This document shows positions 8,751 through 17,589 of a DNA stretch of 64,000 nucleotides, piece by piece. The stretch lies in NCBI GenBank assembly GCA_965243635.1, contig OZ251574.1, positions 2,976,001-3,040,000 on the forward strand, written 5' to 3'. The translations under genes were made by a program, and so were the position numbers. The first letter of the stretch is position 1, and each line of letters begins with the position of its first letter. Origin of the DNA: Rs1 sp000416275 (GTDB taxonomy: Bacteria; Pseudomonadota; Gammaproteobacteria; Pseudomonadales; Balneatricaceae). Under the pieces are notes generated by a model. The model was given only the letters and a program-made list of their open reading frames with translations. It was not told the origin of the DNA and did not search any database.

Positions 8751-9206
8751 ACAACACACTAAACAGAAACATCGCAGTTTGGGCATTTTATAGGATCAAA
8801 TACTGAGAAAAAGTTGTAATATTATTGACGATTGTTGAAGCGGCCACCTCAGTTGGTGTTTTCAGGCTGGAGACAGAGCGCAAGATATTAGCTTCACAGA
8901 ACAACTAAAAATTACAGGCTCAGATTAATATTTAAAAAATATTTATTATCAATAACTTATACTAATAAACACAGATAAACTGCTGATTCAGGCATAAGCT
9001 TAATTTCAAGAATCATCTGCAAGATCCAGCTTATATTTATTATTTAGCTTGGCAGTTAAGCTGATCTTTCATCGTTTATCACTGCTATATTTTAGGTACT
9101 TAACGCGTCAATTTCAGCACAGTAAATATTTAACCACAGCACTCATTACTCAACACCAACAATTTCGCTTCCACATTAATCCAATACAAAGTATTTAAAT
9201 AACCCC
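8751..9206. other. Spacer before trmJ
   Basis: AT-rich sequence of about 450 bp without a recognisable gene, RNA or element. The promoter of trmJ is presumably in its last ~150 bases, but no convincing -35/-10 pair stands out. Confidence 0.4.
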
Positions 9207-9932
9207 ATGCAATTACAGAACATTCGTATCGTCCTGATCAACACTTTCCATCCTGGTAATATTGGCGCAGCAGCAAGGGCGCTTAAAAATATGGGCTTAA
9301 CAAATCTCTACTTAGTAAATCCTATCGCCTTTCCTCACAAGGAGGCAAGCGCACGGGCCGCGGGCGCGCAAGATGTGTTAAACAGTGCAATAGTAGTTAA
9401 CTCCCTAGAGGAAGCGATTCAAGATTGCCAGCTGGTGATAGGTACTAGCGCTAGAAACAGAACCTTTGACCTGCCGCTACTCAGCGTAAAAGAAAGCGCA
9501 GTGAAAATCCTTACCGAAGCCGAGCATGGCCAGATTGCAGTTATATTTGGTAGAGAAAGCAAAGGCTTACTCAATGAAGAACTTAGTTTATGCAATTTCC
9601 ATTTATACATACCCACCAACCCCGAATACCCAGTGCTGAACATCTCTCAAGCCATCCAACTGGTCTGTTATGAAATATGGCTTGGCAGCCAAGAGGTAAG
9701 TGTCACGCCCTCTCCTCTTTATCCTCTGCAGCAAGAGATGATCCATTTCTATCAGCACTTAGAACAAGTCCTCAGAAAAGCACATTTTTTAATCCCTCAA
9801 CACGAGGGCCGTGCCATGCAGAAATTGCAGCGCTTCTTCAATCGCGCTCGCCCAGAAAAGGAAGAACTTGGTATGCTCAGGGGGGTGCTAGCTTCTATTG
9901 AAAAACGCATCGATCAACTTGAAAAGAAATAA
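9207..9932 (+). CDS. trmJ: tRNA (cytidine/uridine-2'-O-)-methyltransferase TrmJ
   Basis: SPOUT-superfamily methyltransferase of 241 aa (E. coli TrmJ is 246 aa) that methylates the 2'-O of position 32 in tRNA anticodon loops using SAM. Motif 1 is NTFHPGNIGAAARALKNMGL (12-31). The SAM-binding trefoil-knot motifs are IFGRESKGL (113-121) and IPTNPEYPVLNISQA (135-149). The C-terminal helical dimerisation region is present. In many gammaproteobacteria trmJ precedes suhB/iscR; here it is alone, followed after 97 bp by roxA on the same strand. Confidence 0.93.
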   Translation: MQLQNIRIVLINTFHPGNIGAAARALKNMGLTNLYLVNPIAFPHKEASARAAGAQDVLNSAIVVNSLEEAIQDCQLVIGTSARNRTFDLPLLSVKESAVKILTEAEHGQIAVIFGRESKGLLNEELSLCNFHLYIPTNPEYPVLNISQAIQLVCYEIWLGSQEVSVTPSPLYPLQQEMIHFYQHLEQVLRKAHFLIPQHEGRAMQKLQRFFNRARPEKEELGMLRGVLASIEKRIDQLEKK

Positions 9933-10029
9933 CCTTCGCCCTGCAAGCTCTCTAGATTAGCGATCTCCTGCTCGCTTTTTTACCGCCAGCTTGCCGGCAA
10001 TTTTTAAACCTTAAATTGATACTTATATT

Positions 10030-11193
10030 ATGAATAAACTTCCTTTAGGCGATATGCCACTTGCAACATTCTTACGTGATTACTGGCAAAAAAAGCCCTT
10101 ACTTATTCGCAATGCTATCGCCGATTTTGCAGCGATTATTGATGCGGATGAATTGGCCGGATTAGCTTGTGAAGAAGAAGTAGAGTCCCGATTAATCGTC
10201 CAACAAAATGATCGTCAAGCTTGGTCAATGCAACATGGGCCACTCTCTGAAAATGATTTTGCCAACCTGCCAGATAGCCACTGGACCTTGCTCGTTCAGG
10301 CTGTTGATCACTGGCACCCCAAAGCCAGTGATTTTTTAAAACAATTCCAGTTTATCCCGCAGTGGCGCATCGATGACCTAATGATTTCCTACGCTACTAA
10401 AGGCGGAGGGGTCGGCCCCCACTACGACAACTACGATGTATTTCTACTGCAAGCTAGCGGCAGTCGAGAATGGCAATACGGAGGCTCTTTTAGTGAGCAG
10501 TCGCCCAGACAGGACAACCAAGAGCTAATGCTCCTCGCCGACTGGACTGCTGAGACAACGGTCACCCTGCACCCCGGAGATATGTTGTATATTCCACCTA
10601 AGGTGGGCCATAACGGGATCGCTAAATCCGATGATTGCATTACTTATTCGATAGGTTTTAGGGCTCCTTCACACGCCGATGTGTTACTAAATTTCAGTGA
10701 TTTCGTGGCCGACGATTTAAGTGCCGAGCTCAGATATCAAGATCCGCACTTAACTGCGCAACCACAGTCCGCTGAAATAGATACTGCCGCTATTACTCAA
10801 ATTAAAAATATACTCAAACAATACATTGAACAGCCCGGTTTAGTAGAGCAGTGGTTTGGCTGCTATATGACGGAACATAAATATAATCAGCAGCAGCAAG
10901 AATTGCATTTAGACAACAGTGTCGATGAAATAATAGAAGCGATGCAAGAGTCTAACAGCATCAGTAAAATTCCAGGCACTCGCCTAGCATTTCAATATAA
11001 GGATAACGATAGTAAGACCAGTATGTTATTTTTTATCAATGGCATGTGCTGTCAAATTACCACTGAGCAACAGGACTTTATAATAAGTTTAACTAACACT
11101 GAGCAAATGGCGATGCAGGATATATTATCCAACCCTGAACGCGTTAAGCTAATGGCTAATTTAATCAAGATCGGAGCGTTTGAATTACAATAA
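10030..11193 (+). CDS. roxA: Ribosomal protein uL16 arginine hydroxylase (JmjC)
   Basis: Cupin/JmjC 2-oxoglutarate- and Fe(II)-dependent oxygenase of 387 aa, homologous to E. coli YcfD/RoxA, which hydroxylates Arg81 of ribosomal protein uL16. The iron triad is visible: His131 and Asp133 in GPHYDNYDV, and His194 in PPKVGHNG. The C-terminal winged-helix dimerisation region typical of RoxA follows (about 250-387). It probably shares a transcript with trmJ and ends just before a strong terminator. Confidence 0.93.
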   Translation: MNKLPLGDMPLATFLRDYWQKKPLLIRNAIADFAAIIDADELAGLACEEEVESRLIVQQNDRQAWSMQHGPLSENDFANLPDSHWTLLVQAVDHWHPKASDFLKQFQFIPQWRIDDLMISYATKGGGVGPHYDNYDVFLLQASGSREWQYGGSFSEQSPRQDNQELMLLADWTAETTVTLHPGDMLYIPPKVGHNGIAKSDDCITYSIGFRAPSHADVLLNFSDFVADDLSAELRYQDPHLTAQPQSAEIDTAAITQIKNILKQYIEQPGLVEQWFGCYMTEHKYNQQQQELHLDNSVDEIIEAMQESNSISKIPGTRLAFQYKDNDSKTSMLFFINGMCCQITTEQQDFIISLTNTEQMAMQDILSNPERVKLMANLIKIGAFELQ

Positions 11194-11214
11194 TTGCGTA
11201 TTATAGCGTTTATA

Positions 11215-11244
11215 AACAGTGTTATTGGTCAATAACACTGTTTT
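11215..11244. terminator. Terminator between convergent roxA and exonuclease-like gene
   Basis: A perfect 12-bp stem AACAGTGTTATT / AATAACACTGTT with loop GGTC, followed by TTTT on the plus strand. It begins 21 bp after the roxA stop and could serve both convergent genes. Confidence 0.88.
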
Positions 11245-11264
11245 CTCATTGAGTTACTCAAGCG

Positions 11265-11921
11265 CTAAACCGCAATTTCATAAGCCAAGCGCTGTTTTTC
11301 TGGCTCAGGTAAACCGCTAAATTCAGCAATGATTTTTAGCATATTAAATAAGGCATAAGTCGCTGCGACGGCGCCATTGTCGTTCCTAAAACCGAGTATA
11401 TTAGCCTTTATCATGGCGTACTCTATAGAGACTGTGCCATACCTATTATCGGTGCCATAGGCATTAACAGCTAAAGCCATTGCAGAATTGATGGTGAGCG
11501 CATCCAGCCAGTCCAATGGTAAATTAAATGCTAGGCAACTTTGCTTAAGCAATCTAGTTTCAAAAAGGCCATCAAATACGACGACCTGCCGCCCAATTAA
11601 CAGCTGCTGCACTTGTAGCACCACCTCTGACCACTTAGGCCTCTCTAACAGTGAGCTGAGATTAATGCCATGTAATTGCTCAGCGTCAATATCAATAGTG
11701 ACTGTCGGCTGTATTTGACTGTGAAATAATACGCTGAGATCGGCATCAAGTATGGCTATTTCAATCACTTGGGCATATTCACCACTGCCCGAAGACTTAG
11801 TACTAAGATACACAGGATGATCACTTAACCAATAATTAGCCGACTCTCCCAGTCTAGTTAAATGATTAGTTAAGCCTTTTTCTAATGAAGAGAGAGAATG
11901 TTCATACGTTACCTTTTCCAT
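11265..11921 (-). CDS. DEDDh exonuclease-fold protein lacking catalytic residues
   Basis: A 218-aa protein with the outline of an RNase T / DNA polymerase III epsilon-type exonuclease domain: hydrophobic first strand (VYLS, 37-40), the VIEIAILDADLSVLFHSQIQP block (52-72), HGIN (84-87), the VVVFDGLFETRLL helix (113-125) and a C-terminal helix (179-200). The acidic catalytic signature is gone. The DxE of motif I is Ser40-Thr41-Lys42, the NxxFD motif reads DGLFE, and the HxxxxD region reads RNDNGAVAA. It therefore looks like a non-catalytic member of the family, or one that recently lost function. The frame is intact, so binding rather than cleavage may be its role. Confidence 0.7.
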   Translation of the reverse strand: MEKVTYEHSLSSLEKGLTNHLTRLGESANYWLSDHPVYLSTKSSGSGEYAQVIEIAILDADLSVLFHSQIQPTVTIDIDAEQLHGINLSSLLERPKWSEVVLQVQQLLIGRQVVVFDGLFETRLLKQSCLAFNLPLDWLDALTINSAMALAVNAYGTDNRYGTVSIEYAMIKANILGFRNDNGAVAATYALFNMLKIIAEFSGLPEPEKQRLAYEIAV

Positions 11922-12618
11922 CTACTCTACCCCTATATTTTATAATCATGAAATTCAAACTACGGCTATTTATTAACGGTGCGAAAAATGATCCGCTAAA
12001 CCCTGATACTAGCCATCCGTGCAGATGATTCACTATACATCTTCTATACTGTTTATATATACATATACTGTGTTTATTTACAGTTTTTAGCTTTTAGTCT
12101 GTCACTTCTAATTTATGCCATTTTAGCAAAATTTCTAACAGCGAATTTTATATAAAAATAGCCTTTAATCATTTTTAGTAGGGATTTTTCGGTCTGTAAA
12201 TTGCCACTCTATATCTTCAGCCTAAGCGTTTATGCATTAACGGCAAGCTGGCAGCCTTGAACAGAGGGCACCGAAAAGTACGGTACTTGGTGATTTAGCA
12301 TTAAAACTGGCAAAATTGCTCATTTATCACTATAGACCCTGCTATTTTACTCGTTTTATTAAAGGCCTTATCGCCAGCTAAAGCCGTTAACGCGGCCTGT
12401 GGGGAGGGGTAATGGAACTTTTCAGAACATTTGGCAAGGACCGCTCATTGCGCTGCGCTCGCTTACCGGGGATTGAGTTAATTCTTTAAAAGACTCCTTA
12501 GCCTGCATTAGAGGGGCATTAGAGCGGCACAAAATGCCCCACTGATGATTACTTTTAGTGAGTTTTTCTATGAACTTCATCCTTCAGCGTATTTTTACTG
12601 TATCCCTATTGCGCTACC
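11922..12618. other. ~700-bp region without identifiable gene
   Basis: AT-rich at first, then more GC-rich around 12360-12500. I see no domain, RNA gene or known element. An open frame beginning at 12558 is mostly MITE-B sequence and is not a gene. Confidence 0.4.
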
Positions 12619-12623
12619 TTTCA

Positions 12624-12836
12624 CCTGAATCAGAGACTTCACTGCACCACATAGCGCAAGCTCTTGATTCTACAGCGGTTAGAAAAATGCCCGCTGAACC
12701 TACGGGTTTTATGCACGGATGCATGCATTTATTGAGCGAATGCAGGACGCATATGAGCTTGCAGCTAAGATTTTTCAATGCCACCGTAAAACCAATATTT
12801 TACACTCTGTATTCACTTTGAAGCCACGGATTCAGG
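12624..12836 (+). mobile_element. MITE-B copy 2 (long form, 213 bp)
   Basis: The ends are CCTGAATCAGAGACTTCA and TGAAGCCACGGATTCAGG. The target duplication TTTCA is at 12619-12623 and 12837-12841. The right-hand duplication overlaps the stop codon of the minus-strand amidohydrolase gene (TGA read at 12841-12839). It contains the full central segment. Confidence 0.92.
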
Positions 12837-12838
12837 TT

Positions 12839-14005
12839 TCAAACCAATTGGTCTTGGGTTAAGGCGATCCAATAATTAGCCCCCAGCGCCAATACTTGAT
12901 CATTGAAATCATAATGTGGATTGTGTAAACCTTTACCTCCTTCCATACTGCCGTTACCAATCCAGATATAAGCCCCTGGCTTCTCTAACAACATAAAGGC
13001 AAAATCTTCTGAGCCCATACTTGGTGCTTCTTCAAGCAGTAAGTTTTGATCACCGACTAGCTGACTGATTACGTCACTGCAAATTTTGGTATTTTGCGGA
13101 TGATTCACGGTACTCGGAGCCACTGATCGATAATCAAGTTCGCCTGTAGCGCCGAATGCCGCACAAATATTTGTCACAATTTGCGTCATTTGACTGTGTA
13201 TTTGTACTCGTTGCTCTTCTGAAAAAGCTCGACAAGTACCCGATAAGGTAACGCTATCGGGAATCACGTTATAAGCTTCGCCGCCATGCATTTGTGTGAT
13301 ACTAACTACCGCAGAGTGTAGCGGATCAACATTTCTACTCACTATGCTTTGCAGTGCACTAATCAACTGACCAGCGACCATAATAGGATCGGTCCCTAAA
13401 TGCGGCATACCACCATGACAACCCTGCCCAGAAATAGTGATGTCGAATAAGTCCATAGAGGCCATCACAGGCCCTGAGTGCACGACAAATTTCCCCTGCG
13501 CAAGCCCCGGCCAGTTATGCATGCCATAGATGGCATCAACATTAAACTGTTTGAATAACCCCTCGTCCAGCATCATTTTCGCACCTGCTTCCCCCTCTTC
13601 TGCAGGTTGGAAAATAAACACCACTGTACCGGCAAAATTGCGATGTTCTGACAAATATTTAGCCGCTCCTAACAGCATGCTGGTGTGACCATCGTGACCA
13701 CAGGCGTGCATTTTTCCCTGATGACGAGATTTGTGTGCGAAGCTATTCAATTCCTGGAGATTTAACGCATCAATATCGGCGCGTAATCCAATGCAGTAAC
13801 TACCTGGCAAATCACCTTTTAAAGTGGCGACAACTCCCGTGACAGCCATCCCTGTATGTACTTGTAAATCAAAACTTCTCAATAACTCAGCGACTTTTTC
13901 GGCAGTGCGATGTTCTTCATAAGCAGTTTCCGGGTGTGCGTGAATATCTTTTCGCCACTCGCGCATTAACTCATGTAATTCGCTGTTTGTTGCTATCAAG
14001 CACAT
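12839..14005 (-). CDS. M20-family amidohydrolase (N-acyl-amino acid / hippurate hydrolase type)
   Basis: A 388-aa metallopeptidase-fold amidohydrolase. Dinuclear metal ligands are visible: HACGHDGHT (100-108, with Cys102 and His104), PAEEG (134-138) and HNWP (163-166). A dimerisation lid domain spans about 180-290. Family members deacylate N-acyl amino acids, hippurate or indole-acetyl amino acids, and the substrate cannot be told here. I place the start at ATG 14005, preceded by GAGGT 8 nt upstream. A longer frame to 14077 exists only because it reads into a mobile element. The gene is tightly bracketed by two MITE-B copies, one 23 bp upstream of the start and the other touching the stop codon. 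Confidence 0.9.
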   Translation of the reverse strand: MCLIATNSELHELMREWRKDIHAHPETAYEEHRTAEKVAELLRSFDLQVHTGMAVTGVVATLKGDLPGSYCIGLRADIDALNLQELNSFAHKSRHQGKMHACGHDGHTSMLLGAAKYLSEHRNFAGTVVFIFQPAEEGEAGAKMMLDEGLFKQFNVDAIYGMHNWPGLAQGKFVVHSGPVMASMDLFDITISGQGCHGGMPHLGTDPIMVAGQLISALQSIVSRNVDPLHSAVVSITQMHGGEAYNVIPDSVTLSGTCRAFSEEQRVQIHSQMTQIVTNICAAFGATGELDYRSVAPSTVNHPQNTKICSDVISQLVGDQNLLLEEAPSMGSEDFAFMLLEKPGAYIWIGNGSMEGGKGLHNPHYDFNDQVLALGANYWIALTQDQLV

Positions 14006-14028
14006 ACTGGTTACCTCTGTGATTCTAA

Positions 14029-14188
14029 CCTGAATCGGTGACTTCACTGCACCACATAGCGCAAGTTCATGATTCAACAGCGGTTAGAAAAAGACCCACC
14101 GAACCTACGGGTGCAGCTAAGATTTTTCAATTCCACTGTAGAGCCAATATCTTACACTCTGTATCCACTTTGAAGTCACGGATTGAGG
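14029..14188 (+). mobile_element. MITE-B copy 3 (short form, 160 bp)
   Basis: The ends are CCTGAATCGGTGACTTCA and TGAAGTCACGGATTGAGG. The target duplication TCTAA is at 14024-14028 and 14189-14193. The central ~50 bp of the long form are missing. It lies immediately upstream of the amidohydrolase ribosome-binding site, so it occupies that gene's promoter/leader region. Confidence 0.92.
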
Positions 14189-14458
14189 TCTAAGTTGATG
14201 TTATGGATTTATTGGATGATTTTTTGACATAATTCGATAGACAATACTACCGGTATAACTAGCTACTACTCGCAAGATGAATGACACTTAGGTCTGTTTA
14301 AGCTATAGGCTATAGGCTATAGCATGTTCTAATTTTACCGTTGATTTCCTGTAAACGCCTTGAAATCATTAAAAAAAACACTCAGGAAAAGTGAGCTATA
14401 ACTTACCATGCTAACCCCTTCTGCACCATTGGGATCTATCATTTAGGCCTTAATTAAA

Positions 14459-14643
14459 CCTGGATCAGTGATTCAATTGCAGCTCTTGATTCTACAGCAG
14501 TTAGAAAAACACCTGCTGAACCTATAGCTTTTTTATGCTCAGATGTATTTATTTAGCGAATGCAGGAGGCATATGAGCTGGCAGTGAATGCTTTTCAATG
14601 GCACTGAAAACCAATATTTGGCACTCTGAAAATACCGATTCAG
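14459..14643 (+). mobile_element. MITE-B copy 4 (long form, decayed)
   Basis: Begins CCTGGATCAGTGATTCA and retains the long-form central segment (around 14530-14580), but the right end is degraded (ACCGATTCAG) and no target duplication is readable. It is probably an older insertion. Confidence 0.75.
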
Positions 14644-14730
14644 AATGGCGTCTCTTTGTGCTTAAAACAGCAACGTTAAATAATTAGTGGAAGATGCGTG
14701 AAGTCTGCATAGCGATTAGCTTAACCTAAA

Positions 14731-14866
14731 CACCAACGCGGATAAGGTCAGCCCCAGCAAGGCGGATGTTGCCTTGAGTAAAATACGCCAGCTTTACCGA
14801 ATTGAGACTAGTATTAAAGACAAAGATAACAGTCAGCGATTTAGTGTCGCTTACGTTGCAATAATT
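14731..14866 (+). pseudogene. IS66-family TnpC transposase remnant
   Basis: The plus strand 14741-14866 reads DKVSPSKADVALSKIRQLYRIE and then TSIKDKDNSQRFSVAY, resembling the stretch of IS66 TnpC usually written 'ADxALxxIxxLYxIE...R'. Only about 45 codons remain, without start, catalytic residues or IS ends. It is a molecular fossil and not a functional element. Confidence 0.55.
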
Positions 14867-15079
14867 CATTTTGTACTGATAAATCTTGGCCTGATGTTGA
14901 AACGCGACCATAACCAATTAACATGTATTTTATCCTGTTTTAAAGGTACTAATTCGCAACAATATTACGGAAACTATAACTCTTTGATATATTTAATTTA
15001 AAAATATGTTCCGAAATTTATAAGTTCCGGAACAAGGTGTTGGTTTTAGTAAATTTCTGTTATGTAACTTATTAGTGTT

Positions 15080-15388
15080 TCAGTCAAATACTCCAGACAC
15101 TATAAAATACCACCATCCTAGGTGGGATATAGCAGAAAACGTTACAAATATTTTTAAGTACAAAGGCATCTCTGGTCTCTCTATACCTAATAAGTACTTA
15201 AAACAGTTTCTCCAAAATATATAGGCTCTCTCAACATGAAAAATCTTTTCAAACTCATCAGGTTTATATGAAAAATATTTACCATCTACAATACTGCAAG
15301 GAAAAAATCCTACGTAGATACAGCCAATAGCTGCGTGCCATAAAAATAAAGGAGCACTGAAAACAAATAATATATCAAGAAATGACAT
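15080..15388 (-). CDS. Small hypothetical membrane protein
   Basis: A 102-aa frame with an N-terminal hydrophobic segment (about 3-32) and a second at the C-terminus (about 78-97, containing WWYFIVSGV). The centre is polar and aromatic-rich (FSYKPDEFEKIFHVERAY). No family is recognised. The composition looks like a real small inner-membrane protein rather than a chance frame, but the ribosome-binding site is weak. The surrounding DNA is full of decayed elements, so it may itself be a remnant or a transferred gene. Confidence 0.4.
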   Translation of the reverse strand: MSFLDILFVFSAPLFLWHAAIGCIYVGFFPCSIVDGKYFSYKPDEFEKIFHVERAYIFWRNCFKYLLGIERPEMPLYLKIFVTFSAISHLGWWYFIVSGVFD

Positions 15389-15480
15389 ATCTAATTATCG
15401 TAATGCTTCTTTTTAAATTCATATAATTTAATACCTCTTTTTTCTCCAAAGTCTTTACCAGCACTGCAGTGCAGCCTTGC

Positions 15481-15615
15481 AGTGAAATACAGCGCCTACA
15501 CGCAGTACTAGCACACTGTAATCACAACAAAACACTAGCGGCTAAACAACTCGGCATTAGCCGCAGCACTTTATGGCGAAAATTAAAACAACACAACTTA
15601 CGCCCAGCAGATTAG
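15481..15615 (+). pseudogene. C-terminal Fis-type HTH remnant of a sigma-54 activator-like protein
   Basis: The plus-strand frame reads SEIQRLHAVLAHCNHNKTLAAKQLGI followed by SRSTLWRKLKQHNLRPAD and a TAG at 15613-15615. This is the Fis-type helix-turn-helix that ends NtrC/PrpR-like enhancer-binding proteins. No AAA+ domain precedes it, since the upstream sequence is non-coding. It therefore appears to be the surviving 3' end of a deleted regulator gene. It is convergent with hisD, 7 bp apart. Confidence 0.65.
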
Positions 15616-15622
15616 ATAACTG

Positions 15623-16939
15623 CTAATCTTTGATTCGATATTCCGCCGAACGAGCGTGGGCGGTCAGCCCCTCTCCTCTGGCCAGCACTGAGGCAATCGG
15701 CCCGACATCTGACGCACTTTGCTCGGTAAAATAGACAATCGAAGAGCGTTTTTGAAAGTCATAAACACCTAGCGGCGAGGAGAATCTAGCCGTGCCAGAG
15801 GTAGGCAGTACATGATTTGGCCCAGCACAGTAGTCACCGAGCGCCTCTGCCGTATAGCGGCCCATGAATATAGCCCCTGCGTGCCTGACAGAATCAACTA
15901 ACTTTTGCGGCTCAGCGACAGATAACTCTAAATGCTCAGGCGCCACTAAATTACTCACCTCTATAGCTTGCTCTAAACTGTCAACTTGAATAAATGCAGC
16001 CCGACTGTTGATCGATTCAGTAATAATGTCGGACCGCTCAAGAGTTGGCAATAATTTTTGCATCGCCGCTGCCACTTTATCCATGTATTGAGGATCGGGA
16101 CAAACCAATATAGATTGTGCCTGCTGGTCGTGTTCGGCCTGGGAGAATAAATCCATAGCCAACCAGTCGGGGTCGGTTTTCCCATCGGCGATAATTAAAA
16201 TTTCAGACGGCCCCGCTATCATGTCAATACCGACTAAACCAAACACCGCTTTTTTAGCGGTGGCGACAAAAATATTACCCGGGCCAGTAATTTTATCCAC
16301 TTTAGGAATGCTAGCGGTACCGTAGGCTAGTGCCGCAATGGCTTGCGCACCGCCAATCGTAAACACTTGATCAACACCCGCGATAGCAGCAGCTGCCAGC
16401 ACCAAGTCATTTAACTGACCATTAGGGGTCGGCACCACCATAATAATATCGCTAACACCCGCCACTTTGGCAGGTATAGCGTTCATCAGTACCGAGGAAG
16501 GATAAGAAGCTTTGCCACCGGGAACATAGATCCCCACCTTGTCTAAAGGCGTGACCTTTTGACCTAATACAGTGCCGTCGTCATCTGTATATTGCCATGA
16601 TTTATCAGCTTGCCGCTCATGGAAACGCCGCACTCGTGCAGCCGCTGCAATCAGCGCCTTTCTCTCGGTATCAGATATTCTATTTAAGGCATCTTGTAGC
16701 TGTTTATGATTGAGCTGCAATTGCGCGATATCGGAGACTTGCGTCAAATCAAATTTATTGGTGTATTCAACAACCGCGGCATCACCCCGCTCGCGGACAT
16801 CCGCTAAAATAGCGTCCACCACCTGATTCACCTTAGAGTCTGACACAGACTCCCAAGCTAATAAAGCCTGTAATTGCTCAGGGAAATCGCTTTGGCTGGC
16901 ATTTAATCTCTTGATTTTTAATGTCGCACTGGCGCTCAT
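15623..16939 (-). CDS. hisD: Histidinol dehydrogenase
   Basis: A 438-aa zinc- and NAD-dependent enzyme for the last two steps of histidine synthesis, L-histidinol to L-histidine. Characteristic features are VGIYVPGGKASYPSSVLM, FTIGGAQAIAALAYGT, the catalytic-site PEHLEL with neighbouring Glu/His, and the C-terminal GRYTAEALGDYCAGPNHVLPT stretch with conserved His. The start ATG overlaps the hisG stop (ATGA), showing tight coupling. In Pseudomonas hisC normally follows; here the gene is followed only by a regulator remnant. Confidence 0.97.
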   Translation of the reverse strand: MSASATLKIKRLNASQSDFPEQLQALLAWESVSDSKVNQVVDAILADVRERGDAAVVEYTNKFDLTQVSDIAQLQLNHKQLQDALNRISDTERKALIAAAARVRRFHERQADKSWQYTDDDGTVLGQKVTPLDKVGIYVPGGKASYPSSVLMNAIPAKVAGVSDIIMVVPTPNGQLNDLVLAAAAIAGVDQVFTIGGAQAIAALAYGTASIPKVDKITGPGNIFVATAKKAVFGLVGIDMIAGPSEILIIADGKTDPDWLAMDLFSQAEHDQQAQSILVCPDPQYMDKVAAAMQKLLPTLERSDIITESINSRAAFIQVDSLEQAIEVSNLVAPEHLELSVAEPQKLVDSVRHAGAIFMGRYTAEALGDYCAGPNHVLPTSGTARFSSPLGVYDFQKRSSIVYFTEQSASDVGPIASVLARGEGLTAHARSAEYRIKD

Positions 16940-17589
16940 GCTGGTTCAGCCTTGCTGTCGGCAATCGCCTTGGAGAGCATGTCTAAAATAGGTTGAATTT
17001 GCCGATATTTTAGCTTCATCGGTGCCTGCCCAACCACCAGCCTTGAGCTGACGTTAGCAATAAAGTCCATCGGTTCTAGGCCATTGGCGATTAACGTATT
17101 CCCAGTATCAACAATATCCACGATACGGTCGGCAAGCCCCATGATAGGCGCCAATTCCATCGCCCCATAGAGTTTAATTACATCAATTTGCTGACCTTGT
17201 GTGGCAAAATATTGTTTAGCGATATTGACGAATTTGGTCGCGACCCGCAATCTACCTTGAATAGGCGGCGAATTTTTCAAACCGGCAACCATTAATTTAC
17301 ATTTAGCTATTTCAAGGTCTAAGGGCTCGTACAAGCCTTTTCCTCCGTGCTCCATCAATACATCTTTACCTGCAATACCCATGTCAGCACCGCCGTATTC
17401 AACATAGGTAGGAACATCAGTAGCTCGGATAATGACTAATTTAATATTGGCATGATTAGTATCAAAAATAAGTTTACGCGAACTAAATATATCTTCAGTT
17501 GGGACAATGTTCGCCCGCTCTAATAATGGAAGTGTCTCTTTCAATATCCGCCCTTTAGAAAGCGCTATTGTCAGTTGCTCTTTTTTCAT
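16936..17589 (-). CDS. hisG: ATP phosphoribosyltransferase, short form
   Basis: First enzyme of histidine biosynthesis, joining ATP and PRPP. At 217 aa it is the short form, which lacks the C-terminal ACT-like regulatory domain and therefore needs a HisZ partner encoded elsewhere. The catalytic core includes SKGRILKETLPLL near the N-terminus, GGADMGIAGKDVL, and the PRPP-binding DIVDTGNTL segment. It overlaps hisD by 4 bp and lies 146 bp downstream of murA on the same strand. Confidence 0.96.
   Translation of the reverse strand: MKKEQLTIALSKGRILKETLPLLERANIVPTEDIFSSRKLIFDTNHANIKLVIIRATDVPTYVEYGGADMGIAGKDVLMEHGGKGLYEPLDLEIAKCKLMVAGLKNSPPIQGRLRVATKFVNIAKQYFATQGQQIDVIKLYGAMELAPIMGLADRIVDIVDTGNTLIANGLEPMDFIANVSSRLVVGQAPMKLKYRQIQPILDMLSKAIADSKAEPA

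Noticed and set aside
12558..12821. Plus-strand frame of 87 aa before the amidohydrolase
   Set aside because: Most of it is MITE-B interior and ends; a related frame in MITE-B copy 1 is on the opposite strand of another locus. It reflects the element, not a gene.
14006..14077. 24-codon N-terminal extension of the amidohydrolase
   Set aside because: It runs into MITE-B sequence; the ATG at 14005 has a good ribosome-binding site and gives normal family length.
14774..15001. 75-aa plus-strand frame
   Set aside because: It overlaps the IS66 TnpC remnant and continues into non-coding AT-rich DNA; the reading frame is that of a decayed transposase.
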